Assembly: GCA_009694835.1 (NCBI GenBank)
Contig: SICC01000003.1
Location: 1 to 39,007, forward strand
Direction of reading: 5' to 3'
DNA length: 39,007 nucleotides
Source of the DNA: Patescibacteria group bacterium
GTDB lineage: Bacteria; Patescibacteriota; SICC01
Made by a program: the position numbers and the translations under genes. Positions within the stretch are counted from its first letter, which is position 1; each line of letters opens with the position of its first letter. Below are positions 14,542-22,848 of the stretch, in pieces. The notes under the pieces are model-generated. The model saw only the letters and a program-made list of their open reading frames with translations. It made no database searches and was not told the DNA's origin.

Positions 14542-15028
14542 AATTAGAATCATCGGGGTTGATCCCGGCATCGCGCGCACCGGCTGGGGGGTGATCGAAG
14601 TTGAAGGCACAAAGTACAGCCACGTCTCAAGCGGATTGATTGAAACACCAGCTGGAAAAGATCCAGCCAAGCGTTTAGAGCAACTCTCTGGTGAGATTGA
14701 AAAAGTACTCAAATCGGCAAAGGCTGACCAGGCTTCGGTCGAAAAACTCTTCTTCAATACCAACATCACTACCGCTATGGCGGTCTCGGAAGCCCGCGGA
14801 GTGATTTTGCTGGCCTGCTCCAAAGCTAAGCTACCGATTTCTGAATATACGCCGCTGCAAATCAAACAGTCCGTCAGTAGCTATGGCCAAGCTAGTAAAG
14901 ACCAAGTTGGACGAATGGTGGCGCGGCTGCTTAAGCTGCCAAAAGCCCCGAAGCCCGATGACGTGGCCGATGCACTAGCCACGGCCATTTGCCACGCCGG
15001 ACGAGCGCGTTTGCCGTCACCCCGTTAG
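14534..15028 (+). CDS. ruvC: Holliday junction endonuclease RuvC
   Basis: 164 residues. RuvC resolves four-way DNA junctions with RuvAB. Acidic catalytic positions are visible: Asp10 in IIGVDPG, Glu70 in VEKLFFN, and the Asp cluster at 142-146 in PDDVADALA. The start is GTG 14534, whose codon lies inside yebC. The other resolvasome genes, ruvA and ruvB, lie about 2.3 kb downstream beyond galT and treT. Its TAG stop overlaps the galT TAA stop on the other strand. Confidence 0.95.
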   Translation: MAKIRIIGVDPGIARTGWGVIEVEGTKYSHVSSGLIETPAGKDPAKRLEQLSGEIEKVLKSAKADQASVEKLFFNTNITTAMAVSEARGVILLACSKAKLPISEYTPLQIKQSVSSYGQASKDQVGRMVARLLKLPKAPKPDDVADALATAICHAGRARLPSPR

Positions 15029-16032
15029 GAATCCTGCCTCAGGGCGTGCGCGGCGTCTTCTGGGAAGACCGTAATCACGTCGAGGCCGGTGGAGATTTCA
15101 AGTCCGCCTGGCGTTGAGAGATGTGGAATGATATCGATGTGCCAACGGAATCCGCAGAGCTGTTCTTCGGTAGCGTGAACCGGAGCGGTCCGAATGAAGG
15201 CATTGTACGGTGGGATGCCAGCAATCCGATCGAGCCGACGGAACGTTAGGTTGATAATCTCCGAAAGATGTTCCATTTGCTGTTCCGTAATCTCGTGGAA
15301 GTGCGAGCCCAGCTGCTTCGGCATAATCCGAATGTGGTAATCGGCGTGCGGAGCGTAGGGACAATAGACCAGGAAGTTTGAATCCTCATGGACGATCCGG
15401 GTGGAGTCGTGGATTTCCTTAGCTAGCTCTTCTTCGCAAATATCAGAGTCATGCTGTTTAGAATGCTCTCCGGCCGCGTCGATAAGATCTTGAATATAGG
15501 GCGGCGCAATCGGCAGGGCCACGATTTGACTGTGGGGATGCGGGATGGACGCACCGGCTTCGATTCCACGATTAGTGAAAATCTGGACGTGTTTGATGTG
15601 CGGTTCGTGTGATAGGCGGTTGTAGCGTTTGAGGTAGAGCTCCAGCACCGCTCGGGTTTGTTCCGGCGTGAAGTCCTCGAAGTTCTTATCCAAGTCCGGC
15701 GAGTGGATGACCAGTTCATGAAAACCATATCCATCAATCGGGTTTCCTGTTAGCTTGGGATTTCCGTGATCCGGCGTGACGAGCGGATAGACGTTCTTTA
15801 ACGCCAAGGCTTTCCAGGTACTGGGCTCTTCGTATTTAGTACCATCACTATTCGGAATTTGGTCAGTAATTTCGTCCGGATGAACTCGTTTGGGGTCGAA
15901 CGGATCCTCGCGCTTAGAACCTTGCGGGGACGGTTTCCAGTCGTCATGGGGACGATTGGCTCGACCAGACGCAATCAGCACCCAGCGGTTGCTGAGACTG
16001 CCGAGACGCAGTTCTGAGGGAAAGTTAGACAT
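15025..16032 (-). CDS. galT: Galactose-1-phosphate uridylyltransferase (HIT family)
   Basis: 335 residues. GalT transfers UMP between UDP-glucose and galactose-1-phosphate. The nucleophile motif HPHSQ is at residues 165-169, preceded by FTNRGIEAGASI; LVIHSPDLDK and the late FRWHIDIIPHL block also fit. The N-terminal CPxCPG zinc cysteines of most GalTs are missing, with DPFDPKR at that place, so a different nucleotidyltransferase substrate is possible. The promoter at 16067-16095 is strong. Its leader contains a seven-codon frame (ATG 16048) whose end overlaps the galT start. It is divergent from treT. Confidence 0.85.
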   Translation of the reverse strand: MSNFPSELRLGSLSNRWVLIASGRANRPHDDWKPSPQGSKREDPFDPKRVHPDEITDQIPNSDGTKYEEPSTWKALALKNVYPLVTPDHGNPKLTGNPIDGYGFHELVIHSPDLDKNFEDFTPEQTRAVLELYLKRYNRLSHEPHIKHVQIFTNRGIEAGASIPHPHSQIVALPIAPPYIQDLIDAAGEHSKQHDSDICEEELAKEIHDSTRIVHEDSNFLVYCPYAPHADYHIRIMPKQLGSHFHEITEQQMEHLSEIINLTFRRLDRIAGIPPYNAFIRTAPVHATEEQLCGFRWHIDIIPHLSTPGGLEISTGLDVITVFPEDAAHALRQDS

Positions 16033-16066
16033 ATAAGGGCGTTTTCATAGGCGTGAAAATTGCCTA

Positions 16067-16095
16067 AGCATACGATAAATTGGCCTGATTGTCAA
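16067..16095 (-). promoter_or_regulatory. Sigma70-type promoter of galT
   Basis: TTGACA (16090-16095), a 17-bp spacer and TATGCT (16067-16072) on the minus strand. The bases around the -10 (CAATTTA before, TAGGCAATTTT after) match the promoter at 548-576. Confidence 0.85.
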
Positions 16096-16119
16096 GGGCT
16101 GCGTTAAACTGAAGACACT

Positions 16120-17364
16120 GTGCTCCATCAAAACGAAATAAAACCGATTGACCTGAAAATGTATCGTTCCGTCGCTCCGGCGGAACAGCTTGATGAACTC
16201 GAGAAACTAGCCGAACCGCTCAAAGGCAAACAGTTACTCTACGTTTCATCGACCGCGAGCGGTGGTGGCGTGGCTGAAATGCTGCACCCTTCAGTCGCGC
16301 TCTACCGCGGTCTCGGAATCGAGATGGAGTGGCAAACGATTGAGCCGCCGCCCGGTTTCTTCGAAGTCACGAAGAAAATTCATAACGCCTTACAGGGCGA
16401 TCCGTCCGGCGTCAGTGACCAGGAGTGGGATCTCTACGAGTCGGTTAATCGCGACCTGGCTGGCGAACTAAAATCCGTAGAAGCTGATGCGACCATCGTT
16501 CATGATCCGCAACCGGCCGCGGCTCGCGCCTTCATCGGACCGCGAAAGGAACCATGGATCTGGCGATGCCACCTGGACCTGTCATCACCGCACCTGGCTA
16601 CGGCCACCCGATTCGCACCGTTTCTACAAGACTACGACGGTGCCGTCTATTCGATGGAAGAATATCGGCTGCCCGGATTCGAGCCTGGCCGCGAAGCCAT
16701 CATCGCCCCCGTCATCGATCCGCTATCACCAAAGAACCAACCGATGGATGAGGACGAAGCCGAGAAGATTGTCAGCGCCCATGGAATCGACCCAAACAAA
16801 CCGCTCATTACTCAAGTCTCTCGGTTCGACCCATGGAAAGATCCGGTCGGAGTGATTGCGGCTTGGGAGCGCGCGAAAGAAGATATCCCCGACCTCCAAC
16901 TCGCCTTAGTTGGTAATACGGTGAATGATGATCCGGAAAGTCTGCACATCTTGGAAGAAGTCCGGAAAGCGGCTGCGGGCAAAGAAGACGTGCACATCGT
17001 CGACAATTTCCCCCCGGCGGAAAACGACCGCGGCGTGAAAGCATTCTACGTGGCTTCCGACGTCGTGATCCAAAAGTCGACCCGCGAAGGATTCGGCCTG
17101 ACGGTCTCGGAAGCACTCTGGGCCGGCCGGCCGGTGGTCGGCGGAAACGTCGGCGGCATTACCTTGCAGATTCAGAATGGTGAGTCGGGCTATTTGGTTG
17201 ATTCGGTTGAGAGCGCGGCGGAAGCGATCGTGAAACTGATGGCGAATGAAGCTACTCGAACGAAAATGGGTGAAGTCGGACACGACTATGTGGAACAGCA
17301 TTTCCTTCTGCCACGCCTTCTGTGCGATGAATTAGCCTTCTTGGCCGGTATACTTGATTCATGA
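16120..17364 (+). CDS. treT: Trehalose synthase-like GT4 glycosyltransferase (TreT type)
   Basis: 414 residues with a GT-B fold. The N-terminal half has SSTASGGGVAEML and HDPQPAAARAFI. The C-terminal half has the GT4 nucleotide-sugar block VSRFDPWKDP and the donor-binding Glu motif REGFGLTVSEALWAG. This combination is typical of trehalose glycosyltransferring synthase, which makes trehalose from NDP-glucose and glucose, reversibly. The start is GTG 16120; an ATG at codon 14 is the alternative. The gene overlaps ruvA by 4 nt (ATGA), so it heads a treT-ruvA-ruvB operon. With galT opposite, a small sugar-nucleotide module is suggested. Confidence 0.82.
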   Translation: MLHQNEIKPIDLKMYRSVAPAEQLDELEKLAEPLKGKQLLYVSSTASGGGVAEMLHPSVALYRGLGIEMEWQTIEPPPGFFEVTKKIHNALQGDPSGVSDQEWDLYESVNRDLAGELKSVEADATIVHDPQPAAARAFIGPRKEPWIWRCHLDLSSPHLATATRFAPFLQDYDGAVYSMEEYRLPGFEPGREAIIAPVIDPLSPKNQPMDEDEAEKIVSAHGIDPNKPLITQVSRFDPWKDPVGVIAAWERAKEDIPDLQLALVGNTVNDDPESLHILEEVRKAAAGKEDVHIVDNFPPAENDRGVKAFYVASDVVIQKSTREGFGLTVSEALWAGRPVVGGNVGGITLQIQNGESGYLVDSVESAAEAIVKLMANEATRTKMGEVGHDYVEQHFLLPRLLCDELAFLAGILDS

Positions 17365-17927
17365 TTGCCCAACTAACTGGAACCCTCGTGCGGAAAGATC
17401 CGTCCGGCGTCGTTATCGACGTCAACGGGGTTGGCTATGCCGTCACGACCCCCGTCTCGACCCTGACTGACTTGCCAGACACCGGCGAGCAAATCACCTT
17501 GCACACCTATACGTATGTTCGCGAAGACGCCTTGGCACTCTACGGATTCCTCACTCCGGCCGAGCAACGATTGTTCGTCCAACTCTTGAGCGTCTCCGGC
17601 ATTGGCCCGAAAGTTGCCATGGCCATCCTCTCATTGGCAACGCCGGATGACATTCGTTCGGCCATCTCCGCCGGTGATGCTGACTTCATTTCGTCCGTCC
17701 CTGGTATCGGTAAGAAGACGGCTGAGCGAGTGATTATCGATCTCCAAGACAAAATGGAAATGGTCACGGCCAGCGGTGAACCGCGCGGCAATGAAGAAGT
17801 GGTCGAGGCCTTGGTCGGACTTGGCTACGGCCGCAAAGAAGCCCGGCAAGCCGTCGCGGGTGCCGCCAAACAAGAATCGGGAGATGATGCCATTCTGAAA
17901 GCCGCCCTGAAGGAGCTGGCCACATGA
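17361..17927 (+). CDS. ruvA: Holliday junction DNA helicase subunit RuvA
   Basis: 188 residues, with N-terminal OB domain (MIAQLTGTLVRKDPSGVVID), helix-hairpin-helix pairs (VSGIGPKVAMAIL, VPGIGKKTAERVI) and the small C-terminal domain III (VEALVGLGYGRKEA) that contacts RuvB. RuvA tetramers hold the junction for RuvB. It overlaps treT and ruvB by 4 nt each (ATGA), a tight coupling. Confidence 0.96.
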   Translation: MIAQLTGTLVRKDPSGVVIDVNGVGYAVTTPVSTLTDLPDTGEQITLHTYTYVREDALALYGFLTPAEQRLFVQLLSVSGIGPKVAMAILSLATPDDIRSAISAGDADFISSVPGIGKKTAERVIIDLQDKMEMVTASGEPRGNEEVVEALVGLGYGRKEARQAVAGAAKQESGDDAILKAALKELAT

Positions 17928-18949
17928 GCGAATCTGCCGAACGGTTACTCAACGCTTCTGACAACGAGAATGACCAGGCACTCGACCTGGCACTGCGGCC
18001 CAAGTCGATTAAAGAGTACGTCGGACAGGGAGACATCAAGGAATCGCTGTCGATTTTGATCGAGGCCGCCCGTAAACGGAAAGAACCAATTGATCACTTA
18101 CTGCTCTACGGACCGCCGGGACTTGGTAAGACGACCTTGGCCGGAGTTATCGCTCACGAAACCGGTGCCAGCCTTTCAACTACCTCCGGACCGGCCATCG
18201 AGCGTGCCGGTGACTTAGCCTCGATTCTCACCAACCTCGGTCCGAACGATGTTTTGTTCATCGATGAAATTCATCGGCTCCCAAAAACCGTCGAGGAAAT
18301 TCTCTACCCAGCCATGGAAGACCGAAAGATCGACATCATCCTCGGCAAAGGTCCGGGTGCACGTTCAGTCCGGCTGGACCTGGAATCGTTCACGATTATC
18401 GGTGCCACTACGAAAATTGGAGCGCTCAGTTCCCCATTGCGTGACCGCTTCGGCGCCACTTACCAGCTGGCCTACTACACCGACCCAGAAATGGAGAAGA
18501 TTGTGAAACGTTCGGCCAAGATTCTCGGTGTGAAAGCCGACGCGGCCGCGGCTAAAACGTTGGCTACCCGTTCTCGTCGCACGCCCCGCGTTGCTAACCG
18601 ACTACTCAAACGGGCTCGCGATTGGGCTGAGACGCGTGGTACCGGAAACATTACCACCGATGCGGCTGAGGCTTCACTCAAACTGGAGGGGGTGGATGAA
18701 CTCGGACTCGATGCCGTTGACCGACGCTTACTCGAAACGATTATCACCAAGTTTAAAGGCGGTCCGGTTGGACTGGGCACATTGGCAGCTGCCACCAGTG
18801 AAGAAACTGAGGCTATCGAAGACGTCTACGAGCCCTACCTCATTCAACTCGGATTCTTGGAACGGACGCCTCGTGGCCGCAAGGCTACCGACGCCGCCTA
18901 CGAACACCTTGGTAAACAACCACCAGCCGGCAAGCAGAAGTTACTTTAG
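17924..18949 (+). CDS. ruvB: Holliday junction branch migration helicase RuvB
   Basis: 341 residues, AAA+ motor. Walker A GPPGLGKTT is at residues 63-71, Walker B LFIDEIHRL near 108-116, sensor 1 GATTKIGALSSPLRDRF, and a C-terminal winged helix ending GRKATDAAYEHLG. It drives branch migration with RuvA. It starts within the end of ruvA. No terminator is obvious before the next gene. Confidence 0.97.
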   Translation: MSESAERLLNASDNENDQALDLALRPKSIKEYVGQGDIKESLSILIEAARKRKEPIDHLLLYGPPGLGKTTLAGVIAHETGASLSTTSGPAIERAGDLASILTNLGPNDVLFIDEIHRLPKTVEEILYPAMEDRKIDIILGKGPGARSVRLDLESFTIIGATTKIGALSSPLRDRFGATYQLAYYTDPEMEKIVKRSAKILGVKADAAAAKTLATRSRRTPRVANRLLKRARDWAETRGTGNITTDAAEASLKLEGVDELGLDAVDRRLLETIITKFKGGPVGLGTLAAATSEETEAIEDVYEPYLIQLGFLERTPRGRKATDAAYEHLGKQPPAGKQKLL

Positions 18950-19037
18950 ACTGATACCATAACCAGTCCCCTCACCATTGCCAGCGAACTACTAAAACCG
19001 GCCAATAATTCGTCATAATGATGAGGGACAAGCCACC

Positions 19038-19241
19038 ATGGGATTCTTACTCATCATTTACGGCATCTTTCTGGTCTTCCTGGCCGCGGTCGGGATCGCC
19101 GCCATCGGCCATGCGGTCAAGTTCGGATTTCCAGGAGATAAGACTCGGGCGGCTATGGGACTATACGTCGTCATTGTGTTCGCCATATTAATCGTTTCGC
19201 TCGTCCTGATATTGGGCGCTGATTTTTCGGAGACGCTCTGA
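19038..19241 (+). CDS. Small membrane protein upstream of the PH-like gene
   Basis: 67 residues with two hydrophobic helices (about 2-26 and 40-60). No family recognised. A GAGGG Shine-Dalgarno lies upstream of ATG 19038. The stop overlaps the next ATG as TGATG, so it is coupled to the PH-like membrane protein. Confidence 0.65.
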   Translation: MGFLLIIYGIFLVFLAAVGIAAIGHAVKFGFPGDKTRAAMGLYVVIVFAILIVSLVLILGADFSETL

Positions 19242-19993
19242 TGCTTGAACATTTCCCCAGTCAAAAATCGAACGAACAGGTGAAAGTGCTCGTCCGTCCG
19301 TTCTGGATGGCGATGATTTGGCAGATTGGGGCGTTCATCTTTCTCGGATTATTGCCAATTGGCATTCTAATTGCTCTAGGTGCCACCGATACGTCGCCGT
19401 TCGAAGGAGCGGTCGGAGCGATTACGGCTGTCAGCCTGCCAGCCTATTACCTTATTTTAATCACTTGGTTCTTTATTGTCTGGCTCGACTTCTACTTGGA
19501 CGTCGGAATCGTCACTAGTGAACGGGTCATCGACATCGACCAGCAGGGGCTCTTCAAACGAAATATCGCCGAGCTAGACACGCAAATGGTGCAGGATGTT
19601 ACCTCGGACAAGCGCGGTGTATTACAAACCATTTTCGACTTCGGTAACGTCATCATCCAAACTGCCGGCGAACGACCGAACTTTGAGTTCAAAGGTGTCC
19701 CGCACCCAGAACGTATGGTGGCTCAAGTCCGCAACGCTGTCGGCGGACGTGATGAAAGTCCCGACACTGCCTCCGGCAAGATAAGCCAAGCCGCCGAGAA
19801 GATTGGCGAAGTCGCGGAAGAGATTAAGGATGAAAAAAAAGCTGAGCAACAGCCCCCAACGCCTCCACCGACGAATCCCCAACCGCCAACTCCGCCACCG
19901 GCTCCTCAAACCCCACCAGAGCCTCCAGCACCAAAGCCACCCGAACCGCCAACTGATCAGTCAAACGATCTGCCGCGAGAATTTGAGCGCTAG
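19241..19993 (+). CDS. Membrane protein with bacterial PH-like (bPH2) domain and Pro-rich tail
   Basis: 250 residues. Two hydrophobic helices (about 25-50 and 62-85) are followed by a PH-like domain (about 87-165: DVGIVTSERVIDIDQQGLFKR, then LDTQMVQDVTSDKRG, then GNVIIQTAGERP), the DUF304/bPH2 pattern. A charged linker leads to a low-complexity tail of repeated PPTPP/PPEPP units (about 205-245). Such proteins are membrane-located with unknown partners; the proline tail could bind other proteins or span the wall. Its TAG stop overlaps the TAG stop of the convergent MBL gene as CTAG. Confidence 0.78.
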   Translation: MLEHFPSQKSNEQVKVLVRPFWMAMIWQIGAFIFLGLLPIGILIALGATDTSPFEGAVGAITAVSLPAYYLILITWFFIVWLDFYLDVGIVTSERVIDIDQQGLFKRNIAELDTQMVQDVTSDKRGVLQTIFDFGNVIIQTAGERPNFEFKGVPHPERMVAQVRNAVGGRDESPDTASGKISQAAEKIGEVAEEIKDEKKAEQQPPTPPPTNPQPPTPPPAPQTPPEPPAPKPPEPPTDQSNDLPREFER

Positions 19994-20826
19994 TGCTCCG
20001 TCTTCACAAAGTAAGTACTGGCACTGAATGAAACCGTGACAGTGCCCTTTTCATCTGTTCGAAATACCCGGCTACCAATGTTGGCTAAACTCTGCAGGGT
20101 GACTGGTGTTGGATGACCATAGCGATTATTAGCACCGACGGAAATCACGCTGACTTTCGGCGTGACCGTCGTTAAAAATTTCTCAGTTGATGACGTTCGA
20201 CTGCCGTGATGACCGACCTTCAGGATGTCAGTGTCCAAGTTGATACCTGAATTTAGCAGCTTGTCCTCTACCTTTTTCTCTGCGTCTCCGGTAAATAAGA
20301 TCCGGGTGCGCCCGATCGTCGCCACTCCCACGACCGATGCATCGTGAGGATTTTCAAGCGGCTCTTCTGGGAACGGGGTACTTGGGTGGACAATTTGGAG
20401 GGTTACAGACGATCCCAGCCGGATGGATTGACTGGCCGCCCGGACAATGTTTACCCGCTTTTCTTTGGCTAGCTTGATGAACGCTTGGTACTCCTCTTCC
20501 TTACCCGGCACGCCAAGAATCAGCGTCGTCACTTGATAGTGCTTGAGAACATCGACCAAGCCGCGGTAGTGATCGGTGTGCGGATGGCTCAACACCACGT
20601 ACTCAATTCGATGATCAAGCACTGGCATGGCTTTGCCCACTCCATTCAATACGCTGCGGTCAGGTCCGCCGTCGATGAGCATCTGCGTTTTACCCACGCT
20701 AATCATGGCCGAATCCCCTTGGCCGATATCGAAGAAACGAACCGTAGCAATGGAACGCGAGGTGACCAGCGACCCAGCCGCAATCAACACCCCAACAATC
20801 AAGGCGGCGATGCCGAACTTACGCAT
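19990..20826 (-). CDS. ComEC C-terminal-like MBL-fold hydrolase as a separate gene
   Basis: 278 residues. One N-terminal hydrophobic helix (5-23) precedes a metallo-beta-lactamase domain of ComEC type: FFDIGQGDSAMI, SHPHTDHYRG (ligands 81-86), FTGDAEKK and KVGHHGSRTSS. In most bacteria this domain is the C-terminal part of ComEC and is thought to degrade the non-transported DNA strand or DNA at the channel. Here it is its own gene, overlapping the channel gene by 8 nt (ATGCGTAA). The extra N-terminal helix could place it outside the membrane beside the channel. Confidence 0.88.
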   Translation of the reverse strand: MRKFGIAALIVGVLIAAGSLVTSRSIATVRFFDIGQGDSAMISVGKTQMLIDGGPDRSVLNGVGKAMPVLDHRIEYVVLSHPHTDHYRGLVDVLKHYQVTTLILGVPGKEEEYQAFIKLAKEKRVNIVRAASQSIRLGSSVTLQIVHPSTPFPEEPLENPHDASVVGVATIGRTRILFTGDAEKKVEDKLLNSGINLDTDILKVGHHGSRTSSTEKFLTTVTPKVSVISVGANNRYGHPTPVTLQSLANIGSRVFRTDEKGTVTVSFSASTYFVKTEH

Positions 20827-22225
20827 GACGCCTCCGCGGCAGCAACATGGCCAGACACATCAGCAGCCCCAACACTGAAATGACTGACGGCCATATTCCT
20901 GGCAGGGTGATTGACCCGCCGGGAATGTTTGCAAGGAAATCGACCGTGCCAAGAATGAACTCAGTGACAAACTGGACGAACAGGGCGATGACGGACGCCA
21001 ACGGCATCACCACAAGCCCCACGACCGCGCTGACGAATGCGCCCAGCATCAACCAGGGAATAGCCGGAACTACTAAGACGTTGGCCACGGGAGAAATCAG
21101 GCTGACCGTTCCAAACGTCAGGGCAATCAACGGCGTGGTCGGTAAACTGGCCGAAACGGTGGCGCTGACTATTTCTTTAATTCCCTCCGGAAGCCACGTC
21201 AACAGATTTCTCACCGGTTCCTCCCAGGCCAAAATTCCGAGTGTCGCCAGAAACGACAGATCGAATCCAAGGTCGTAGCGCAACGACCACGGGTTATTCG
21301 CCAACATGGCCGCAGCCGTTACCATACAAGCCAACATAGCCAGCTGTGGTCGCCCAAAAATCTGCCCAAGCAATAGGAAACTTCCCATCAACGCCGCCCG
21401 GACAACTGAGGGGCTGGGACCAACTAGAATCACGAATGCGAAGATGATGAAAAAAGAAATCCAAATCACGGACAGGCTTCGACCAAGAATGGCAATCACA
21501 GCTGCAATCAAGATGCTGATGTTATACCCAGACAAGGCCATCACATGGACGGTGCCCGTCTTTCGGAAGGCGCTTTGCAGTGAATCCGGCAGCCCACTCC
21601 GCTCCCCAATCAATATGGCCGAAAGAAAGCCGGCCACCGGCTCCTGATAGAGTCGGCCGAGCCGTTCCAAAAATGCTTGGCGGACCGGATAGATAATGCG
21701 ATCGAGCGTTGATTGATGACCGGTGATTTTCAGCTTGGGATTATAGGCAACGGTATAGATACCATCCTTAGCTAAGTACTTTTGGTAATCGAATCCCTCG
21801 AACGCTTTCGGCTCCTTGAGGCTTCCTTCAAACGAGACTACGTCACCAGGCGAGAGCGCGGGGTACGGCTCCAGCGTCACCAACGTCTTCCCGCTATAAC
21901 CTCTGGCTTCCAGTTTGACGACCGCCTGTTGTCGACCGTTAGTGTACTGAGGGAAACCGAGAACGACTCCCGTACCTTTCACAGTCCGTTTGGCAACCTC
22001 GTAAATGTCGCCAGGTGGGGCTGAGAGCGGAGCCGCCGCCACTCGCCATACTCCTAGCGATGCGGCCAAGCCAATCAGCAGCGTCGCTCGAATTCCCAAC
22101 TTCCAGATCGCAACGAACGCTGCCACAACCAAGATCATCGCGACTGTTATCCATGGCAGCCACGACGAAAGTGCTACCCCAATCACTAACCCGATAGACA
22201 ACAATAATATAGCTGGTTGCTTCAT
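20819..22225 (-). CDS. comEC: ComEC/Rec2 DNA-uptake channel
   Basis: 468 residues. N-terminal helices and an OB-like DUF4131 region (about 60-165, VKGTGVVLGFPQYTNGRQQA) precede the competence domain with about 8-10 hydrophobic helices, including the family block ALSGYNISIL and GPSPSVVRAALMGSF. ComEC carries single-stranded DNA across the membrane in transformation; CPR bacteria are thought to use it to obtain nucleotides or DNA. It lacks the MBL domain, which is the next gene. A TAGAAT box ends 6 nt before ATG 22225, so the transcript may be leaderless. Confidence 0.92.
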   Translation of the reverse strand: MKQPAILLLSIGLVIGVALSSWLPWITVAMILVVAAFVAIWKLGIRATLLIGLAASLGVWRVAAAPLSAPPGDIYEVAKRTVKGTGVVLGFPQYTNGRQQAVVKLEARGYSGKTLVTLEPYPALSPGDVVSFEGSLKEPKAFEGFDYQKYLAKDGIYTVAYNPKLKITGHQSTLDRIIYPVRQAFLERLGRLYQEPVAGFLSAILIGERSGLPDSLQSAFRKTGTVHVMALSGYNISILIAAVIAILGRSLSVIWISFFIIFAFVILVGPSPSVVRAALMGSFLLLGQIFGRPQLAMLACMVTAAAMLANNPWSLRYDLGFDLSFLATLGILAWEEPVRNLLTWLPEGIKEIVSATVSASLPTTPLIALTFGTVSLISPVANVLVVPAIPWLMLGAFVSAVVGLVVMPLASVIALFVQFVTEFILGTVDFLANIPGGSITLPGIWPSVISVLGLLMCLAMLLPRRRHA

Positions 22226-22257
22226 ACAACCATTCTACTATATAGCTGCTTGCTATA

Positions 22258-22839
22258 TCACGAGTCTGCTTCGTGCGTTTTTCGCCAGTGTTCTTCGCTT
22301 TCGTAAAAAATATTCTCGGCCGAGTCAAAATGGTATCCTTCTCCCTCGAATTCTGCTCTGGTCCCTCCTGCGTATTCTTTTTGTAAATCCTCCAAGGTAT
22401 ACCTCGGAACCCAATTCATAGGCTGTTGCTGAAATTCTCCAGCTAGTAACCCGAACCACTCCCGCACATCTCTAATAGTTGTTTCCTCGTCAACGTCCAT
22501 TTTAAACGAAACGTACCTCTTGCCGTCATGACTGCTCGACTTAGCATCTAACGCGTCCGCAATCTCTCGGTTAGCTAGAGAAAGGGAGTCGTAGTCAATT
22601 CGTACGTACGCTCTTCGGCCTCCGCTTACATCAGCACCACATGCTGAGCTCATGACAGTCTTAATGTTTTTGTCGTACAGCTCTTCACATGCGTCCACAA
22701 GTGGCAGCTCGACTATTTCCGAAAGGTACTCACGGGTTCTGACGATGCCTCCGCGACCAATGGATGGGACTTCGGAAAGTAGCGTCGTGTCACTGACGTT
22801 GTATTTTGCCGAATCGGGCTTGGTTTCCTTTTCAGACAT
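22258..22839 (-). CDS. Hypothetical cytosolic protein
   Basis: 193 residues, acidic and without signal peptide or membrane helix. The middle part, from LVDACEELYDKNIKTVMSSA to YVRIDYDSLSLANREIA, reads like a small alpha/beta domain I have seen annotated only as hypothetical in CPR genomes. No catalytic motif is clear. Its base composition looks less G+C-rich than its neighbours. It follows the giant secreted protein by 9 nt, so it is probably in the same transcript. Confidence 0.65.
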   Translation of the reverse strand: MSEKETKPDSAKYNVSDTTLLSEVPSIGRGGIVRTREYLSEIVELPLVDACEELYDKNIKTVMSSACGADVSGGRRAYVRIDYDSLSLANREIADALDAKSSSHDGKRYVSFKMDVDEETTIRDVREWFGLLAGEFQQQPMNWVPRYTLEDLQKEYAGGTRAEFEGEGYHFDSAENIFYESEEHWRKTHEADS

Positions 22840-22848
22840 GATGATTAG

